Source: Clostridiaceae bacterium (GTDB lineage: Bacteria > Bacillota > Clostridia > Lachnospirales > Lachnospiraceae). From it: DNA of 64,000 bases. The notes under the pieces are model-generated. The model ran no database searches. It saw only the letters and a program-made list of their open reading frames with translations, and was not told where the DNA came from. A program made the position numbers and the translations under genes. Below are positions 8,707-20,100 of this stretch, one piece after another (positions within the stretch are counted from its first letter, which is position 1; each line of letters opens with the position of its first letter). The DNA lies in assembly GCA_910575435.1 (NCBI GenBank), contig CAJTGI010000004.1:186001-250000 (forward strand), given 5' to 3'.

Positions 8707-9735
8707 TTATCTTAGGACAGAGCGGTATCCCTGTGCCAGAATCTCTATCTTTTCGGGCGTCAAATCCACCTGGATGATTTTCAGCAATTCCATCTGCAAA
8801 GGCGGCAGTTTTTCCAGATAAGGATTCACCTGATAATCGGGAAAAAGTTCCCGCACCCACCTCTGCATGTCATAAATAATTTGATAGGGAATCTGGTCAA
8901 ACCTCACAAAGAGAATCCGAATCGTATTGATAAAAAACAGGCGCAGAAAGTTAAATTCTATCTCATCGTGATACTCCTGGAAGGTACCGTCCTCTTTATA
9001 TTTTTCCACCTTCATCACCTCGATCACCAGCCTGTCCAGGTGATGCTCCGCGTTCTTCTCCATAACCGTGGAACTTTCGTTAACCACATAATGATAAAAG
9101 CAGGCATCCATAATGTAATAGGAAGACACAAACCCCAATAAGATAGCCCCCCAATAGTTATCCTCGTACTGAATATCCTCCGGAAACAATAACTGATGGT
9201 CAGCAATCAGATTCCTCCGATATAATCTGGTATTCACCCCCGATGGCAGACCGTTTACCATCAGTTCCCTTCTCTTTGCCCGGGTATCCACCACCACCAG
9301 CTTTTCTGTCTCCAGCTGAGTTTCATCCCGGTACAGCTGCCTGCCATCCCTGGTCTCCCTGGCAAAGAAACTGCCCACCACGTCGCATTTTAATTCCACT
9401 GCCTTCTGATACATGGCCTCATACATGCGCGCGTCCACATAATCATCGGAATCAAGAAAGGCAATATACTCCCCGGTGGCATAGGATAGCCCCGCATTCC
9501 TGGCCGCCCCCTGCTTGTGGTTCTCCTGGCAGGGCACGACCAAGATGCTCTCTGGGAACTTCTTCTCCCAAGAGAATAATTTCTCCAAGGTGTCATCTGT
9601 TGATGCGTCATCCACGAAAATGCATTCCAATTCATCTATTCCAATTGTCTGATCCACCAGGGATTTCACGCAGCGATGGATAAACTTCGATACATTGTAG
9701 CATGGCACGATCACGCTAATCTTCTTTTCTTTCAT
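8707..9735 (-). CDS. glycosyltransferase family 2 protein
   Basis: A 342-residue GT-A fold glycosyltransferase. It has the opening strand KISVIVPCYNVSKFI, the nucleotide-sugar contact VDDASTDDTL, the KQGAARNAGL segment, and the metal-binding LDSDDYVDARM. No membrane segment is seen, so it is probably cytosolic. The C-terminal 120 residues are helical and family-variable. The donor and acceptor cannot be told from sequence. Its position directly upstream of the late flagellar operon suggests flagellin glycosylation, but cell-surface polysaccharide synthesis is an equal alternative. Confidence 0.85.
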   Translation of the reverse strand: MKEKKISVIVPCYNVSKFIHRCVKSLVDQTIGIDELECIFVDDASTDDTLEKLFSWEKKFPESILVVPCQENHKQGAARNAGLSYATGEYIAFLDSDDYVDARMYEAMYQKAVELKCDVVGSFFARETRDGRQLYRDETQLETEKLVVVDTRAKRRELMVNGLPSGVNTRLYRRNLIADHQLLFPEDIQYEDNYWGAILLGFVSSYYIMDACFYHYVVNESSTVMEKNAEHHLDRLVIEVMKVEKYKEDGTFQEYHDEIEFNFLRLFFINTIRILFVRFDQIPYQIIYDMQRWVRELFPDYQVNPYLEKLPPLQMELLKIIQVDLTPEKIEILAQGYRSVLR

Positions 9736-9787
9736 AATTATTCCTTATTACTGCGCACGTTTTTTAGCGCATGAACGAGTTTGTTAT

Positions 9788-11056
9788 CTACCACTCCACA
9801 TCCTTCAATATATCAGAAAAATCAAAGGTGGCAAAGTAATCTCTCGCCGTCTCCGCCCGGCGGATCAGTTCCACGCTCCCATCCTCCTTCAGGAGAAGTT
9901 CTGCCGACTTAAGCCTTCCATTATAATTATATCCCATGGCAAATCCATGAGCCCCCGCATCGTGAATGAACAGATAATCTCCCTTTTCAATCCGGGGGAG
10001 CATGCGGTCGATGGCAAATTTATCATTGTTCTCGCAGAGAGAGCCAACCACGTCATATTTGCAGTCGCAGGGCCCATCTTCCTTTCCCAGCACGGTAATG
10101 TGATGATATGCCCCGTACATTGCCGGGCGCATCAGATTGACTGCGCAGGCGTCCACGCCAATATATTCTTTGTGGATGTGTTTCTCATGGATGGCCTTTG
10201 TCACCAAGCCGCCGTAAGGAGCCAGCATAAACCTGCCCAATTCCGTAAAGATCGAAACCTCTCCCAGCCCCGCCGGCACCATGATCTCCTCAAACTTCTT
10301 TCGCACGCCATCGCCGATTATGGCAATGTCATTGGGCTCCTGGTCGGGATGATAGGCAACTCCCACGCCGCCGGAGAGGTTGATGAAGGCAATGTCCACG
10401 CCAGCCGCCTCCTTGATTCTCACCGCCAGTTCGAAAAGTATTCCCGCAAGCGTGGGGTAATAGTCGTTGGTCACCGTATTGGAGGCCAGGAAGGAATGAA
10501 TCCCGAAACGCTTCGCCCCCAATTCTTTCAGCCGGCGGAATGCCTGGATCATCTGATCTTCCGGCATGCCATATTTGGCATCCCCGGGGTTGTCCATGAT
10601 ATCTGTCCCCATCTGGAATACGCCGCCGGGATTGAAACGGCAGAAGACGGTCTCGGGAATCCCTGCCTCCTCCCGAAGAAAATCCACATGGGTAATATCA
10701 TCCAAATTAATATATGCGCCCAGTTCCCTTGCCTTCTGAAACTCCTCCGCCGGGGTATCGTTGGAAGAGAACATGATATCCGTGCCGCCAAAGCCGCATG
10801 CCTGGGACAGCATCAATTCCGTCATGGAAGAGCAGTCCACGCCGCAGCCCTCCTCCTGCAATATTTTTAATATATAGGGATTTGGGGTAGCCTTCACGGC
10901 AAAATACTCCCGGAATCCTTTGTTCCATGAGAATGCCGCTTTCAGCTTTCTGGCATTCTCCCGAATCCCTTTCTCGTCATAAATATGAAATGGCGTGGGG
11001 TAGGTCTTTGCAATCTCCGCAATCTGTTCTCTGGTCACAAATGGTGTCTTTTTCAT
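9788..11056 (-). CDS. lysA: diaminopimelate decarboxylase family protein
   Basis: A PLP-dependent fold-type III decarboxylase of 422 residues that would convert meso-diaminopimelate to L-lysine. The Schiff-base lysine is in YFAVKATPNP, the alternate site Cys in GVDACAVNLMRPAMY, and the glycine-rich phosphate loop in NLSGGVGVAY. The C-terminal barrel has GAHGFAMGYNYNGRL. I start at the ATG at 11056, preceded by AGGAAAGGAAG; an upstream frame extension begins without a site. This branch is more divergent than LysA of Bacillus (NPGG, SFLAS insertions), so a related decarboxylase substrate is possible. It is monocistronic, divergent from parE. Confidence 0.82.
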   Translation of the reverse strand: MKKTPFVTREQIAEIAKTYPTPFHIYDEKGIRENARKLKAAFSWNKGFREYFAVKATPNPYILKILQEEGCGVDCSSMTELMLSQACGFGGTDIMFSSNDTPAEEFQKARELGAYINLDDITHVDFLREEAGIPETVFCRFNPGGVFQMGTDIMDNPGDAKYGMPEDQMIQAFRRLKELGAKRFGIHSFLASNTVTNDYYPTLAGILFELAVRIKEAAGVDIAFINLSGGVGVAYHPDQEPNDIAIIGDGVRKKFEEIMVPAGLGEVSIFTELGRFMLAPYGGLVTKAIHEKHIHKEYIGVDACAVNLMRPAMYGAYHHITVLGKEDGPCDCKYDVVGSLCENNDKFAIDRMLPRIEKGDYLFIHDAGAHGFAMGYNYNGRLKSAELLLKEDGSVELIRRAETARDYFATFDFSDILKDVEW

Positions 11057-11079
11057 GGGTCTCTTCCTTTCCTCTATCA

Positions 11080-11098
11080 ATGATAAGTAACTTATCAT
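11080..11098. promoter_or_regulatory. perfect 9-bp inverted repeat upstream of lysA
   Basis: ATGATAAGT and ACTTATCAT flank a single base, giving a perfect palindrome that lies 23 bp upstream of the lysA start codon. The size and symmetry fit a dimeric repressor site or a small leader hairpin. The regulator is unknown. Confidence 0.45.
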
Positions 11099-11241
11099 GT
11101 AAACATATAATATCTAAACATAGATTATCCAAACATGCTACAACCTAATATTATAACATGATTCTTCTGCAATGCAATCCGCATTTTTAATATGTCTGCC
11201 GAACTCTATGCGCAACATCAGGCAAAATATTAGATTTCTAT

Positions 11242-11271
11242 TTGCATACCGCTTTTTCTTTGTGCTATACT
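11242..11271 (+). promoter_or_regulatory. sigma-A promoter for parE
   Basis: TTGCAT at 11242-11247 and TATACT at 11266-11271 are separated by 18 nt, and lie 53 bp before the parE start. Both hexamers match the vegetative consensus at five of six positions. Confidence 0.6.
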
Positions 11272-11323
11272 AGTGTACTGTATCATTGGCACGTATGGAA
11301 ATGGAAATAAGAGGAATTTGGAT

Positions 11324-13315
11324 ATGAGCGACTATTCTGGAAAAGACATTGTGATATTAGAGGGCCTGGAGGCGGTGAGAAAGCGTCCCGGCATGTATAT
11401 CGGCTCCACCGGGAGCCGTGGGCTTCATCATTTGATCTGGGAGATTCTTGACAATAGCATCGACGAGCATCTGGCGGGCTTCTGCGACGAGATCAGCCTC
11501 ACCCTGCAGCGGGATGGGGGCATCTGCGTGGAGGATAACGGCCGCGGGGTGCCGGTGGACCTGCACCCCACCAAGAAAATCCCAACGGTGCGGGTGGTCT
11601 ACACCATCCTCCACGCGGGAGGAAAATTCGCAGGAAGCGCCTACAAGGTCTCCGGCGGCCTACACGGCGTGGGATCATCCGTGGTAAACGCCCTGTCCAC
11701 CAGAATGACCGTGGAAGTAAAGAGCGGCGGGCAAATCTATCGGGACGAATACGCCGATGGCGGCAAGCCCGTGATAGCACTGGAGAAGGGCATGCTCCCG
11801 GTGGTGGGAAAATGCGCCAAGAGCAATACCGGCACCAAAGTCACTTTCTATCCCGACGAGGAAATATTTGAGACCACCACCTTTAAGCCAGAAGTCATCA
11901 AGAAGAAATTAAAGGAAATCGCCTTTCTTAATAAAAACCTGAAACTGAATTACAAGAATGAGATCGACCAGGAGGAGGCCACCTACCTGGAGGAGCAGGG
12001 CATCCAGAGCTTCGTTCGATATATTAACCGGGGAGCCACCACGCTCCACAAAGAACCTATTTACATCGAGGGAAAGAGCGGGGATATCGAGGTGGAAGTG
12101 GCACTGCAGTACACCAATAATTTCTCGGAGCAGATCAACCCCTACTGCAACCGCATCAACGTAGTGGACGGGGGTACCCTGGTGACGGGATTCAAGACGG
12201 CGCTGACCAGGGTAATGAATTCCTATGCCAGAGAATTGGGCGTGCTGAAAGACAAGGACGAGAATTTTGACGGCAAGGATATCCGCAACGGCCTGGTAGC
12301 CATTATCTCCATCAAGCATCCCGACCCCCAGTTCGAGGGCCAGACAAAGACAAAGCTGGGCAACACTGATGCCAAGACGGCGGTGGAGGATGTCTTTGGC
12401 GCAGAGGTGCAGCACTATCTGGACAAGAATGTGGAGATCCTCAAGAAAATCCTCGACAATTCCCTGAAATCCTACAATGCCAGAAAGGCCAGCGACAAGG
12501 CTAGGACAGCTGTGCTAAAGCAGTTGAACGACCTGGATTCCAAGAGCAAGCTAGCCTCCTGCACCTCCAAGAAGCCCGAGGAATGCGAAGTGTACATCGT
12601 GGAGGGAGATTCCGCCGGCGGCACGGTGAAGACGGCGAGGAACAGAAAGACCCAGGCCGTGCTCCCCCTCCGGGGAAAGATTCTCAATGTGGAGAAGGCA
12701 TCCCTGGAAAAAATCCTCCAGAATAACGAAATCAAGTCCATGATCGCCTCCTTCGGCTGCGGCATCGGAGATGATTTCGACATCGCCAAGCTGCGCTATG
12801 ACAAAATCATTATCCTGACAGATGCGGACGTGGACGGCGCCCATATCAGCACCCTGCTCCTGACATTCTTCTACCGCTTCATGCCGGAACTGATTTACGA
12901 GGGAAAAATATACCGGGGACTGCCACCGCTGTACAAAGTGGATTTTGAAAATACGGGGAAGGCATCCTCTCAGAAAGAAAGCGAGAAAGCGATTGCCGAA
13001 AAAAAGAGCGGAAAGGCCGCCCGAAAGAAGAAAAAGCAGTCAGAATACATCTTCAACGATTTTGAACTGGAAAAATTCCGAAAGAACAAGGACAATAAGA
13101 TTCTGGGCATCCAGCGGTACAAGGGATTGGGAGAGATGGATGCGGAGCAGCTCTGGGAGACCACATTGAACCCGGAAACCCGCATCCTGGCCCAAGTCTC
13201 CATCAGCGACACAGTGGAGGCAGATGACATCACCACTACCCTGATGAGCACCAACGTGCCGCCAAGGCGGCAGTTCATCATGGAGGAGGCAAAGTTTGCC
13301 ACCCTGGATATCTAA
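11324..13315 (+). CDS. parE: DNA topoisomerase IV subunit B (type IIA, GyrB/ParE family)
   Basis: A 663-residue ATPase subunit of a type IIA topoisomerase. In order: the GHKL ATPase fold with EILDNSIDEH, DNGRGVPV and GGLHGVGSSVVNALS; the transducer domain; and the Toprim domain with EGDSAGG and DADVDGAHI. A Lys/Glu-rich insert (about residues 545-590) precedes the conserved QRYKGLGEMD near the C-terminus. The start at 11324 has AGAGGAA upstream. It pairs with the next gene, which lacks a GyrA box, so I call topoisomerase IV; a second gyrase-like pair is the alternative. Decatenates daughter chromosomes in the cytoplasm. Confidence 0.88.
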   Translation: MSDYSGKDIVILEGLEAVRKRPGMYIGSTGSRGLHHLIWEILDNSIDEHLAGFCDEISLTLQRDGGICVEDNGRGVPVDLHPTKKIPTVRVVYTILHAGGKFAGSAYKVSGGLHGVGSSVVNALSTRMTVEVKSGGQIYRDEYADGGKPVIALEKGMLPVVGKCAKSNTGTKVTFYPDEEIFETTTFKPEVIKKKLKEIAFLNKNLKLNYKNEIDQEEATYLEEQGIQSFVRYINRGATTLHKEPIYIEGKSGDIEVEVALQYTNNFSEQINPYCNRINVVDGGTLVTGFKTALTRVMNSYARELGVLKDKDENFDGKDIRNGLVAIISIKHPDPQFEGQTKTKLGNTDAKTAVEDVFGAEVQHYLDKNVEILKKILDNSLKSYNARKASDKARTAVLKQLNDLDSKSKLASCTSKKPEECEVYIVEGDSAGGTVKTARNRKTQAVLPLRGKILNVEKASLEKILQNNEIKSMIASFGCGIGDDFDIAKLRYDKIIILTDADVDGAHISTLLLTFFYRFMPELIYEGKIYRGLPPLYKVDFENTGKASSQKESEKAIAEKKSGKAARKKKKQSEYIFNDFELEKFRKNKDNKILGIQRYKGLGEMDAEQLWETTLNPETRILAQVSISDTVEADDITTTLMSTNVPPRRQFIMEEAKFATLDI

Positions 13316-13444
13316 GAATAGAGATCAATTATGGTTGGCGTGAAAACTTTTCATAAGGAAAATATGTGCTTACGCAATGCGAAGTTCGCTTTTCACAGCA
13401 AACAAAAGGTTTGTATGCGGGCTGAGTAAGAATGGGGGATTAAG

Positions 13445-15685
13445 ATGGATCAATCAATCATACAGATAGACTTTGCAGACGAGATGAAGAATTCCTACCG
13501 GGATTACGCCATGAGCGTTATCATCGCCAGAGCCCTTCCTGACGTGCGGGACGGGCTAAAGCCAGTGCAGCGGCGCATCCTGTACGCCATGACGGAACTG
13601 GGGCTTTCGCCGGATAAGCCCCACCGCAAAAGCGCCCGCATCGTGGGAGACACCATGGGCAAATACCACCCTCACGGAGACAGCTCCATATATGACGCGC
13701 TGGTACATATGACGGAGGACTACTCCCTCACCCTGCCCTTAGTAGACGGGCACGGGAATTTTGGCTCCATCGACGGGGACGGCGCGGCGGCCATGCGATA
13801 CACCGAGGCCAGGCTTTCCGGCGGCGCCATGACCCTCCTGGAGAATCTGGAAAAGGGGCTGGTGCCCTTCGGGCCAAACTTTGACGAGAGCGAGAGGGAG
13901 CCCCTAGTCCTGCCTGCCACACTGCCAAACCTGCTGATCAACGGCACCACCGGCATTGCCGTGGGCATGGCCACCAACATCCCCACCCACAATGTGGGGG
14001 AGGTGATTGACGGCGTGATAGCCTACATCAAGAACCCGGACATCACGGTGCGGGGTCTGATGAAATATGTCAAGGGGCCGGATTTTCCCACCGGGGCCAT
14101 GATTACCAATGCGGATGATATCGAGAGCATTTACCAGACCGGGGAGGGGCGACTGACCCTGCGGGCCAGGACGGAGATTGAAAATAGCGACAATGGCAGG
14201 AAAAATATCGTCATCACGGAAATCCCCTACACCGTGGCGGGAAACAATTCCAAGCTTCTGGAAAATCTCATCTCCCTGATGAAGGACAAGGTCTTTGACG
14301 AGATTTACGATGTGCGGGACGAGTCCTCCAAGGAAGGCATCCGGCTGATCGTGGAGGTAAAGAGGGACCGAAACATTGAGAACCTTCTGAATGGTCTGTA
14401 CAAAAAGACAGCCATGGAGGACACCTACGGCGTAAACATGCTGGCAGTGAAGGACAAGCAGCCCATCACCTTCAATCTAAAGCACATGATCCAAGAGTTC
14501 GTACTCTTCCAGGAAGAACTCTACACCAAGGAATACCGCCATCTCCTGGCAAAAGCCAGGGATCGTCTGGAAATCGTGGACGGCCTGATCAAGGCCACGG
14601 ACGTGATCGACCTGATCATCGAAATCCTGCGGGGCAGCCAATCCGTCAAGCAGGCCAAGGGATGCCTGATTCACGGCAATACCCAGGACATCCAGTTCAA
14701 GAGCAAGAAGTCCGAGAGGGAAGCTGCCGCCCTGGACTTTACGGAACGCCAGGCAGAGGCAATCCTCACCATGCCCCTGAGCAAGCTGATCGGCCTGGAA
14801 TTACTGAAACTTCATCAGGAGAGCGACACACTCCATGTCAATATCGCCGAATATGAAAAGATTCTGGGAGACGTGGGAGAACTTCACAAGGTGATTATCA
14901 CCAGACTGAGAAACTACAAGAAGAAATTCGCCCTTCCCAGAAGAACGGAACTGGCAAACCTCTCCCAAGAGAAATATGTGGAGGAGATTAAGGAGGAAGA
15001 CTTATACATCCTCATCGACCGATTCGGCTATGTGAAATCCGTAGATACCGCCAGCTACTCCCGCATTTCCCCGGAGAGCCTGCAGGAATACAGCCACATC
15101 GTCACCCTGAAAAACACAGACAAGCTCTGCGTCTTCACCGAGGAGGGGAACATGCACCAGGTGAAGGCCATGAATATCCCCAAGGGGCGCAGCCGGGACA
15201 AGGGCGTGCTGATCCAGACTCTGTGCAAATTAGAAAACGAGACTGTGATCTTTTACATTGCCATGGAAAACCTGATGGAGACCCAACTGTTCTTCGCCAC
15301 CAGAAAAGGATATGTAAAGCAAGTTTCCGGCGTGCTCTTCGAGACCAACCGCTCCGTCATCGCCTCCACCAAGCTGGAGGCGGGAGACAGCGTGGCAGGC
15401 ATCACCCCCCTTACCGTGGAGGACGTGATTGCCGGGGACAGAAAGGTGATACTGATTACGAAAAACGGCCTGTCCCTGGGATTTCCATTGGATGAGGTGG
15501 GAGAATTGAAAAAAACCAGCCGAGGTGTCAAAGGCATCACATTGGAGCAGGATGACCAGGTGGCATACGCTGGCGTAGTCACCCCAGACAGGGAAGAAAT
15601 CCTGTTCGAGCAGAAGACCTACTATCCCAGAAAGATTCGCAACCGCAAGCGGGCGGCAAAGGGACAGAAGGCAAATATCACATGA
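13445..15685 (+). CDS. parC: DNA topoisomerase IV subunit A
   Basis: A 746-residue breakage-reunion subunit. It has the winged-helix segment with [19 protein letters not shown] (the quinolone-determining region) and the active-site tyrosine in [11 protein letters not shown] near residue 120. The C-terminal beta-pinwheel is present (repeats such as [11 protein letters not shown] and [11 protein letters not shown]), but the QRRGGKG GyrA box needed for DNA wrapping is absent; the equivalent site reads [10 protein letters not shown]. This supports ParC rather than GyrA. It follows parE after 129 bp and ends at a bidirectional terminator. Confidence 0.9.
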   Translation: MDQSIIQIDFADEMKNSYRDYAMSVIIARALPDVRDGLKPVQRRILYAMTELGLSPDKPHRKSARIVGDTMGKYHPHGDSSIYDALVHMTEDYSLTLPLVDGHGNFGSIDGDGAAAMRYTEARLSGGAMTLLENLEKGLVPFGPNFDESEREPLVLPATLPNLLINGTTGIAVGMATNIPTHNVGEVIDGVIAYIKNPDITVRGLMKYVKGPDFPTGAMITNADDIESIYQTGEGRLTLRARTEIENSDNGRKNIVITEIPYTVAGNNSKLLENLISLMKDKVFDEIYDVRDESSKEGIRLIVEVKRDRNIENLLNGLYKKTAMEDTYGVNMLAVKDKQPITFNLKHMIQEFVLFQEELYTKEYRHLLAKARDRLEIVDGLIKATDVIDLIIEILRGSQSVKQAKGCLIHGNTQDIQFKSKKSEREAAALDFTERQAEAILTMPLSKLIGLELLKLHQESDTLHVNIAEYEKILGDVGELHKVIITRLRNYKKKFALPRRTELANLSQEKYVEEIKEEDLYILIDRFGYVKSVDTASYSRISPESLQEYSHIVTLKNTDKLCVFTEEGNMHQVKAMNIPKGRSRDKGVLIQTLCKLENETVIFYIAMENLMETQLFFATRKGYVKQVSGVLFETNRSVIASTKLEAGDSVAGITPLTVEDVIAGDRKVILITKNGLSLGFPLDEVGELKKTSRGVKGITLEQDDQVAYAGVVTPDREEILFEQKTYYPRKIRNRKRAAKGQKANIT

Positions 15686-15748
15686 TTCATTCAATGAAAA
15701 TAACAATATTCCTTATGGCAATCATAGCCATCCAGGGCTATTAGCGGC

Positions 15749-15794
15749 AAAAGAAAAGAGCATTGCCCCTCACTTCGCAATGCCTCTTTTCTTT
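15749..15794. terminator. bidirectional terminator between parC and the acidic membrane protein gene
   Basis: AAAGAAAAGAG and CTCTTTTCTTT flank the inner stem ATTGC/GCAAT. The A-rich left arm and T-rich right arm let it work in both directions, as expected between convergent genes. Confidence 0.8.
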
Positions 15795-15827
15795 CACTAA
15801 AGCCAACTTATTCCAATGGTTTATAAA

Positions 15828-16085
15828 TTATTCTTGCGCCTTGTCATCCTCTTCGGCCCCTGTAGTTCCTGCCGCATCCTCCCCTGTCTCTTCGTCCCCT
15901 TCAAAGTCCAGCGTCACGTAATCCCTGTCTTCCTCTTCCTCGTCATCCTGGAACACATCGTCGAAATCATCATCATCGAAATCTTCGAACTCATCCTTGT
16001 TTTTCTTATCCAAGAAGTAAAAAATTCCTGCCACGGTGCCGGCAACAGCACCTACGCCTAAAATAAGCTTTAATAATTTCTTCAT
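15828..16085 (-). CDS. small membrane-anchored acidic protein
   Basis: An 85-residue protein starting at 16085, where GGAGG precedes the ATG. Residues 2-25 form one membrane helix (KLLKLILGVGAVAGTVAGIF) followed by Lys and then a very acidic tail with runs of Asp and Glu. The Gly-rich helix followed by a charged tail resembles the YtxH-type small membrane proteins, but I cannot assign a family with certainty. It follows pfkA on the same strand after 77 bp. Function unknown. Confidence 0.7.
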   Translation of the reverse strand: MKKLLKLILGVGAVAGTVAGIFYFLDKKNKDEFEDFDDDDFDDVFQDDEEEEDRDYVTLDFEGDEETGEDAAGTTGAEEDDKAQE

Positions 16086-16162
16086 TACAAATCCTCCGTT
16101 TTCATCTGCCTTGCAGGCTTCCATATAAGCCAAAGGCCACAATAGTTACCCTCTCATGCCAT

Positions 16163-17140
16163 CTATATCGTCGTCAGCTTCTTGGTAATATGGAACAGGT
16201 AGGGATCCAGCCCCTTCTCCATGGCAAGGGCTTCCTGAATATCAAAATCCACGAACTCGCCATCCCGGTATCCCACCACGCGATTGGTCTTGCCCTCGCA
16301 TAGAAGCTCTACCGCCTTGGTTCCCATGGCAGAGGAATATACCCGGTCCTTGCAGGTAGGATTGCCGCCTCGCTGGATGTGCCCCAGAATCGTAGCCCTG
16401 GTCTCCACCCCCGTAGCAATCTCAATCACCTTCGCCATCTCGTTGGAATTTCCCACGCCCTCCGCATTCACGATAATGTGGTTCTTCTTCCCCATGCGGC
16501 GGCGATCCTGAATCTTCGTGATAATGCGCTGGATATCCCCCTTGTACTCCTCCACGGTAAGAATATACTCGGAACCGCTGGCAATACCCGTCCACAGGGC
16601 AATGTGGCCCGCCGTGCGCCCCATCACCTCCACGATGCTGCACCGCTCGTGGGACTCCGAGGTATCCCTCAGCTTGTCAATGGCTTCCATAGCCGTATTG
16701 ATCGCCGTGTCAAAGCCAATGGTGTACTCCGTGCAGGCAATATCCAAATCAATGGTTCCCGGCACGCCGATGGTGTTGATTCCCTGTTCTGCCAATTTGC
16801 TGGCGCCGTTAAAAGATCCATCGCCGCCGATGACGACCACTCCGTCGATTCCATGCTTCCGGCAAATCTCCGCTCCCTTTTTCTGATACTCCAGTTCCCT
16901 GAACCGATGGCACCGAGCCGTATAAAGTATGGTTCCTCCCGTCTGGATAATATTTGACACCGCAAGATTATCCAAATCAATAATATCTTCATCCAGCAGC
17001 CCGGCAAACCCGCAGCGAATTCCCTTTACCTTCACCCCGCTGGAAATGCCCGTGCGGACGACTGCGCGGATGGCCGCATTCATGCCGGGGGCATCTCCGC
17101 CACTTGTCAAAACGCCAATGGTCTTCATCTTGTCACTCAT
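16163..17140 (-). CDS. pfkA: ATP-dependent 6-phosphofructokinase
   Basis: A 325-residue phosphofructokinase, which makes fructose 1,6-bisphosphate from fructose 6-phosphate in glycolysis. It has the ATP loop LTSGGDAPGMNAAIR, the GGDGS motif, the catalytic Asp in PGTIDLD (the usual TIDND with Leu replacing Asn), and the substrate-binding EVMGRTAGHIAL and GHIQRGGNP. The Asp of GGDGS and the two Asp of TIDxD are intact, so it should be active. The start at 17140 has AGGAGG upstream; the out-of-frame ATG 4 nt upstream is ignored. It follows dnaE by 54 bp. Confidence 0.94.
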   Translation of the reverse strand: MSDKMKTIGVLTSGGDAPGMNAAIRAVVRTGISSGVKVKGIRCGFAGLLDEDIIDLDNLAVSNIIQTGGTILYTARCHRFRELEYQKKGAEICRKHGIDGVVVIGGDGSFNGASKLAEQGINTIGVPGTIDLDIACTEYTIGFDTAINTAMEAIDKLRDTSESHERCSIVEVMGRTAGHIALWTGIASGSEYILTVEEYKGDIQRIITKIQDRRRMGKKNHIIVNAEGVGNSNEMAKVIEIATGVETRATILGHIQRGGNPTCKDRVYSSAMGTKAVELLCEGKTNRVVGYRDGEFVDFDIQEALAMEKGLDPYLFHITKKLTTI

Positions 17141-17194
17141 CCATTTTGCCTCCTTCTTTTGCAACGTATTACTATAATTCTAATCTATTATAAA

Positions 17195-20100
17195 TTATTT
17201 TTCAATACTCTTTTCACGAATTGCCACCGCATCCTCCCCCAGGTAATCCAGCAGATGCTCCTCCATGATTTTCCTGGCATTCACGCTCTTGCTATGGGGC
17301 AGCCGCTTCACCTGCTTCTCCTGGCTCACATAGATGCACACATGATCCTTTCCATCGCAGGGGGCCAATTTCTCATACAGTTCATCCTCCGCCTCCGCAA
17401 AGGCCTTGATATCCGGAAAGCGAATCCACAACTCGCAGGGAATCTGGTCGAAGGGAATCAGCTGCTGGCAGATCAGCTTTCCTCCCCGCTCCTCCTCCAC
17501 CTTCACCTTTCCCTTGACGAACACCTTGGCATCCTTCTCCAGGAGCATCTTATTTTTCTCATAATCCCTGGGGAAGATCAGCACTTCCACCGTCCCGTAC
17601 AAATCCTCTATCGTAATGAAGGCCATCACAGTATTTTTCCTAGTGACTTTGACTGATTTCTCAGAAATCATACCGCCGATAATCACAGTATCCCCATCTT
17701 GCAGCCTTGCCATACCTATTTCTTCCTGCTCATTTTCCTGGACAAAGTCCTGGGAGGTATTGGTGCAATTTTTCTGAATCAAGCCAACATACTCCTCCAG
17801 GGGATGCCCGCTGACGTATATTCCCAGCATCTCCTTCTCGTACATGAGAAATTCCTCTCTGTCAAACTCTCCCACATCCGGAAAGGAAATGCGATTTGAT
17901 TCTGCCAGCTCCTCATCCCCCATATCGAACAGAGACAGCTGTCCCATAGTATTATCTTTCTTCTCCCGATTGATGTGGTCCATCATGGACTGATGCACCA
18001 AAAGCTTCTGCTTCCTAGTTCCCTCCAGGCAGTCTAATGCCCCGGCCTTGATGAGATTTTCTATGGTGTGCTTCGTCACCTCTCTCCCTGACAGCCTTTT
18101 CATAAAATCCTCCATGGACTGGAACAGGCCGCCGGCACCGCGCTCCTCCACGATGGCCTGGATCACCCCGTCCCCGATGCCCTTGATGGCGGACAGGCCG
18201 AATCGGATTTTCCCATCTGACACGGAAAAGGCCGATTGGCCCTCGTTCACATCCGGCCCCAGAATCTCAATACCCATCTGGCGGCAGGTCATGGCATAGC
18301 CCAGCACCTTCCCGCTGTGATCTTTCACCGAAGTCATCAGAGCCGCCATAAACTCCACGGGATAATAATATTTCAGATAGGCAGTCTGGTATGCCACCAC
18401 CGCATAGGCGGCGGCGTGGGATTTATTGAAGGCATACTTGGCAAAGTCCGTCATATCGTCATAGATCTTATTGGCAATCTCCTCGGGAATGCCGCCCGCC
18501 ACGCAGCCCTTCACCCCCTCTGCCTCATTCCCATAGACAAAGTTCTTTCTCTCCGCCGCCATTACAGAAGCCTTTTTCTTGGACATGGCACGGCGCACCA
18601 GGTCGCTTCGCCCGAAACTGTATCCCGCCAGATTCCGCACGATCTGCATCACCTGCTCCTGGTATACGATGCACCCATAGGTAGGCTCCAGGATCGGCTC
18701 CAGCTGGGGACAGTCATAGGTCACGCTGTCCCTGTTATTCTTTCCCTGCACGTACTGGGGAATATAATCCATGGGACCGGGGCGGTACAGGGAGATTCCC
18801 GCAATCACGTCCTCCATATTGCCCGGGCGCAGTTCCGTCATAAACTGCTTCATCCCACCGCTCTCCAACTGGAACACGCCCTCCGTCTTCCCCTCGCTGA
18901 TCATCTCGTACACATTCTTATCATCAAAATCAATATCCATCACCGTATCATCGGAAAGTCCCGCAAGCCTAGCCGCATTCTGAATCACCGTCAGCGTCCT
19001 TAAGCCCAGGAAATCCATTTTCAGCAACCCCAGCTCCTCCAGGGTGGTCATAGTATACTGGGTGGTAATGGTGCCATCTGCCGCCTTGGACAGAGGCACG
19101 TACTCATCCACGGGCCTGGGGCTTATGAGAACCCCCGCCGCATGCATAGAAGTATGGCGGGGCAGCCCCTCCAGACGCTTGGACATCTCAATCAGATTCC
19201 TTGCCTGCTCGTCATTGTCGTACATCTCCCGAAACTCCGGATTATGCTCCAAGGCTTTCTGGATCGTAATGCCCAGCTCCATGGGAACCGCCTTGGCAAT
19301 GGCATCCACGTAGGCGTAGGGAAGATCCAGCACCCGCCCCACGTCCCGAATCACGCCCCTGGCCGCCATGGTTCCAAAGGTCACGATCTGCACCACATGG
19401 TCCTTGCCGTACTTTTCCACCACGTAGTCAATCACTTCCGGCCGCCGCTCATAGCAGAAATCAATATCAATATCCGGCATGGTCACCCTCTCCGGATTCA
19501 GGAAGCGCTCAAAGAGAAGCTGGTACCTGATGGGATCGATATTGGTAATCCCCAGGCTGTAGGCCACAATGCTTCCCGCCGCAGAACCCCTGCCCGGCCC
19601 AACGCTGATATGCCTCTCCCTGGCAAACCGTATAAAGTCCCACACAATCAGAAAGTAATCCACAAATCCCATATTCCGAATCACTTCCAACTCTTCCCGC
19701 AACCGCTCCTCGTGCTGGGAAGCCTCCTGGCCATACCTGTCCATCAGCCCCTCCCGGCAGAGCTTCTGCAGGTAATCCCAGGCCGTATATCCCTCAGGCA
19801 CGTCAAAATGAGGCAGCTTGTACTCCCCAAAGGCAATCTCTACCTGGCACCGCTCCCCGATCTTCTCCGTATTATCCAATGCCTCCTTGGCATAGGGGAA
19901 GAGGCTCCGCATCTCCTCCTCCGACTTGAGGAAATACTGCCCGCCCTCGTACCGCATGCGGTCCTCATCCTTCACCAGTTTCTTAGTCTGAATGCACAGA
20001 AGGATGTCATGGGGTTCCGCATCCTCCGCCGTGATATAGTGCACGTCATTGGTAGCGACCAAGGGCAGACCCGTCTCCTGGTGCAGCCGCAAGAGCCCCT

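Noticed and set aside
9947-10870. Plus-strand open frame of 307 codons opposite the decarboxylase gene
   Set aside because: Antisense shadow; the minus-strand gene has all PLP-enzyme motifs.
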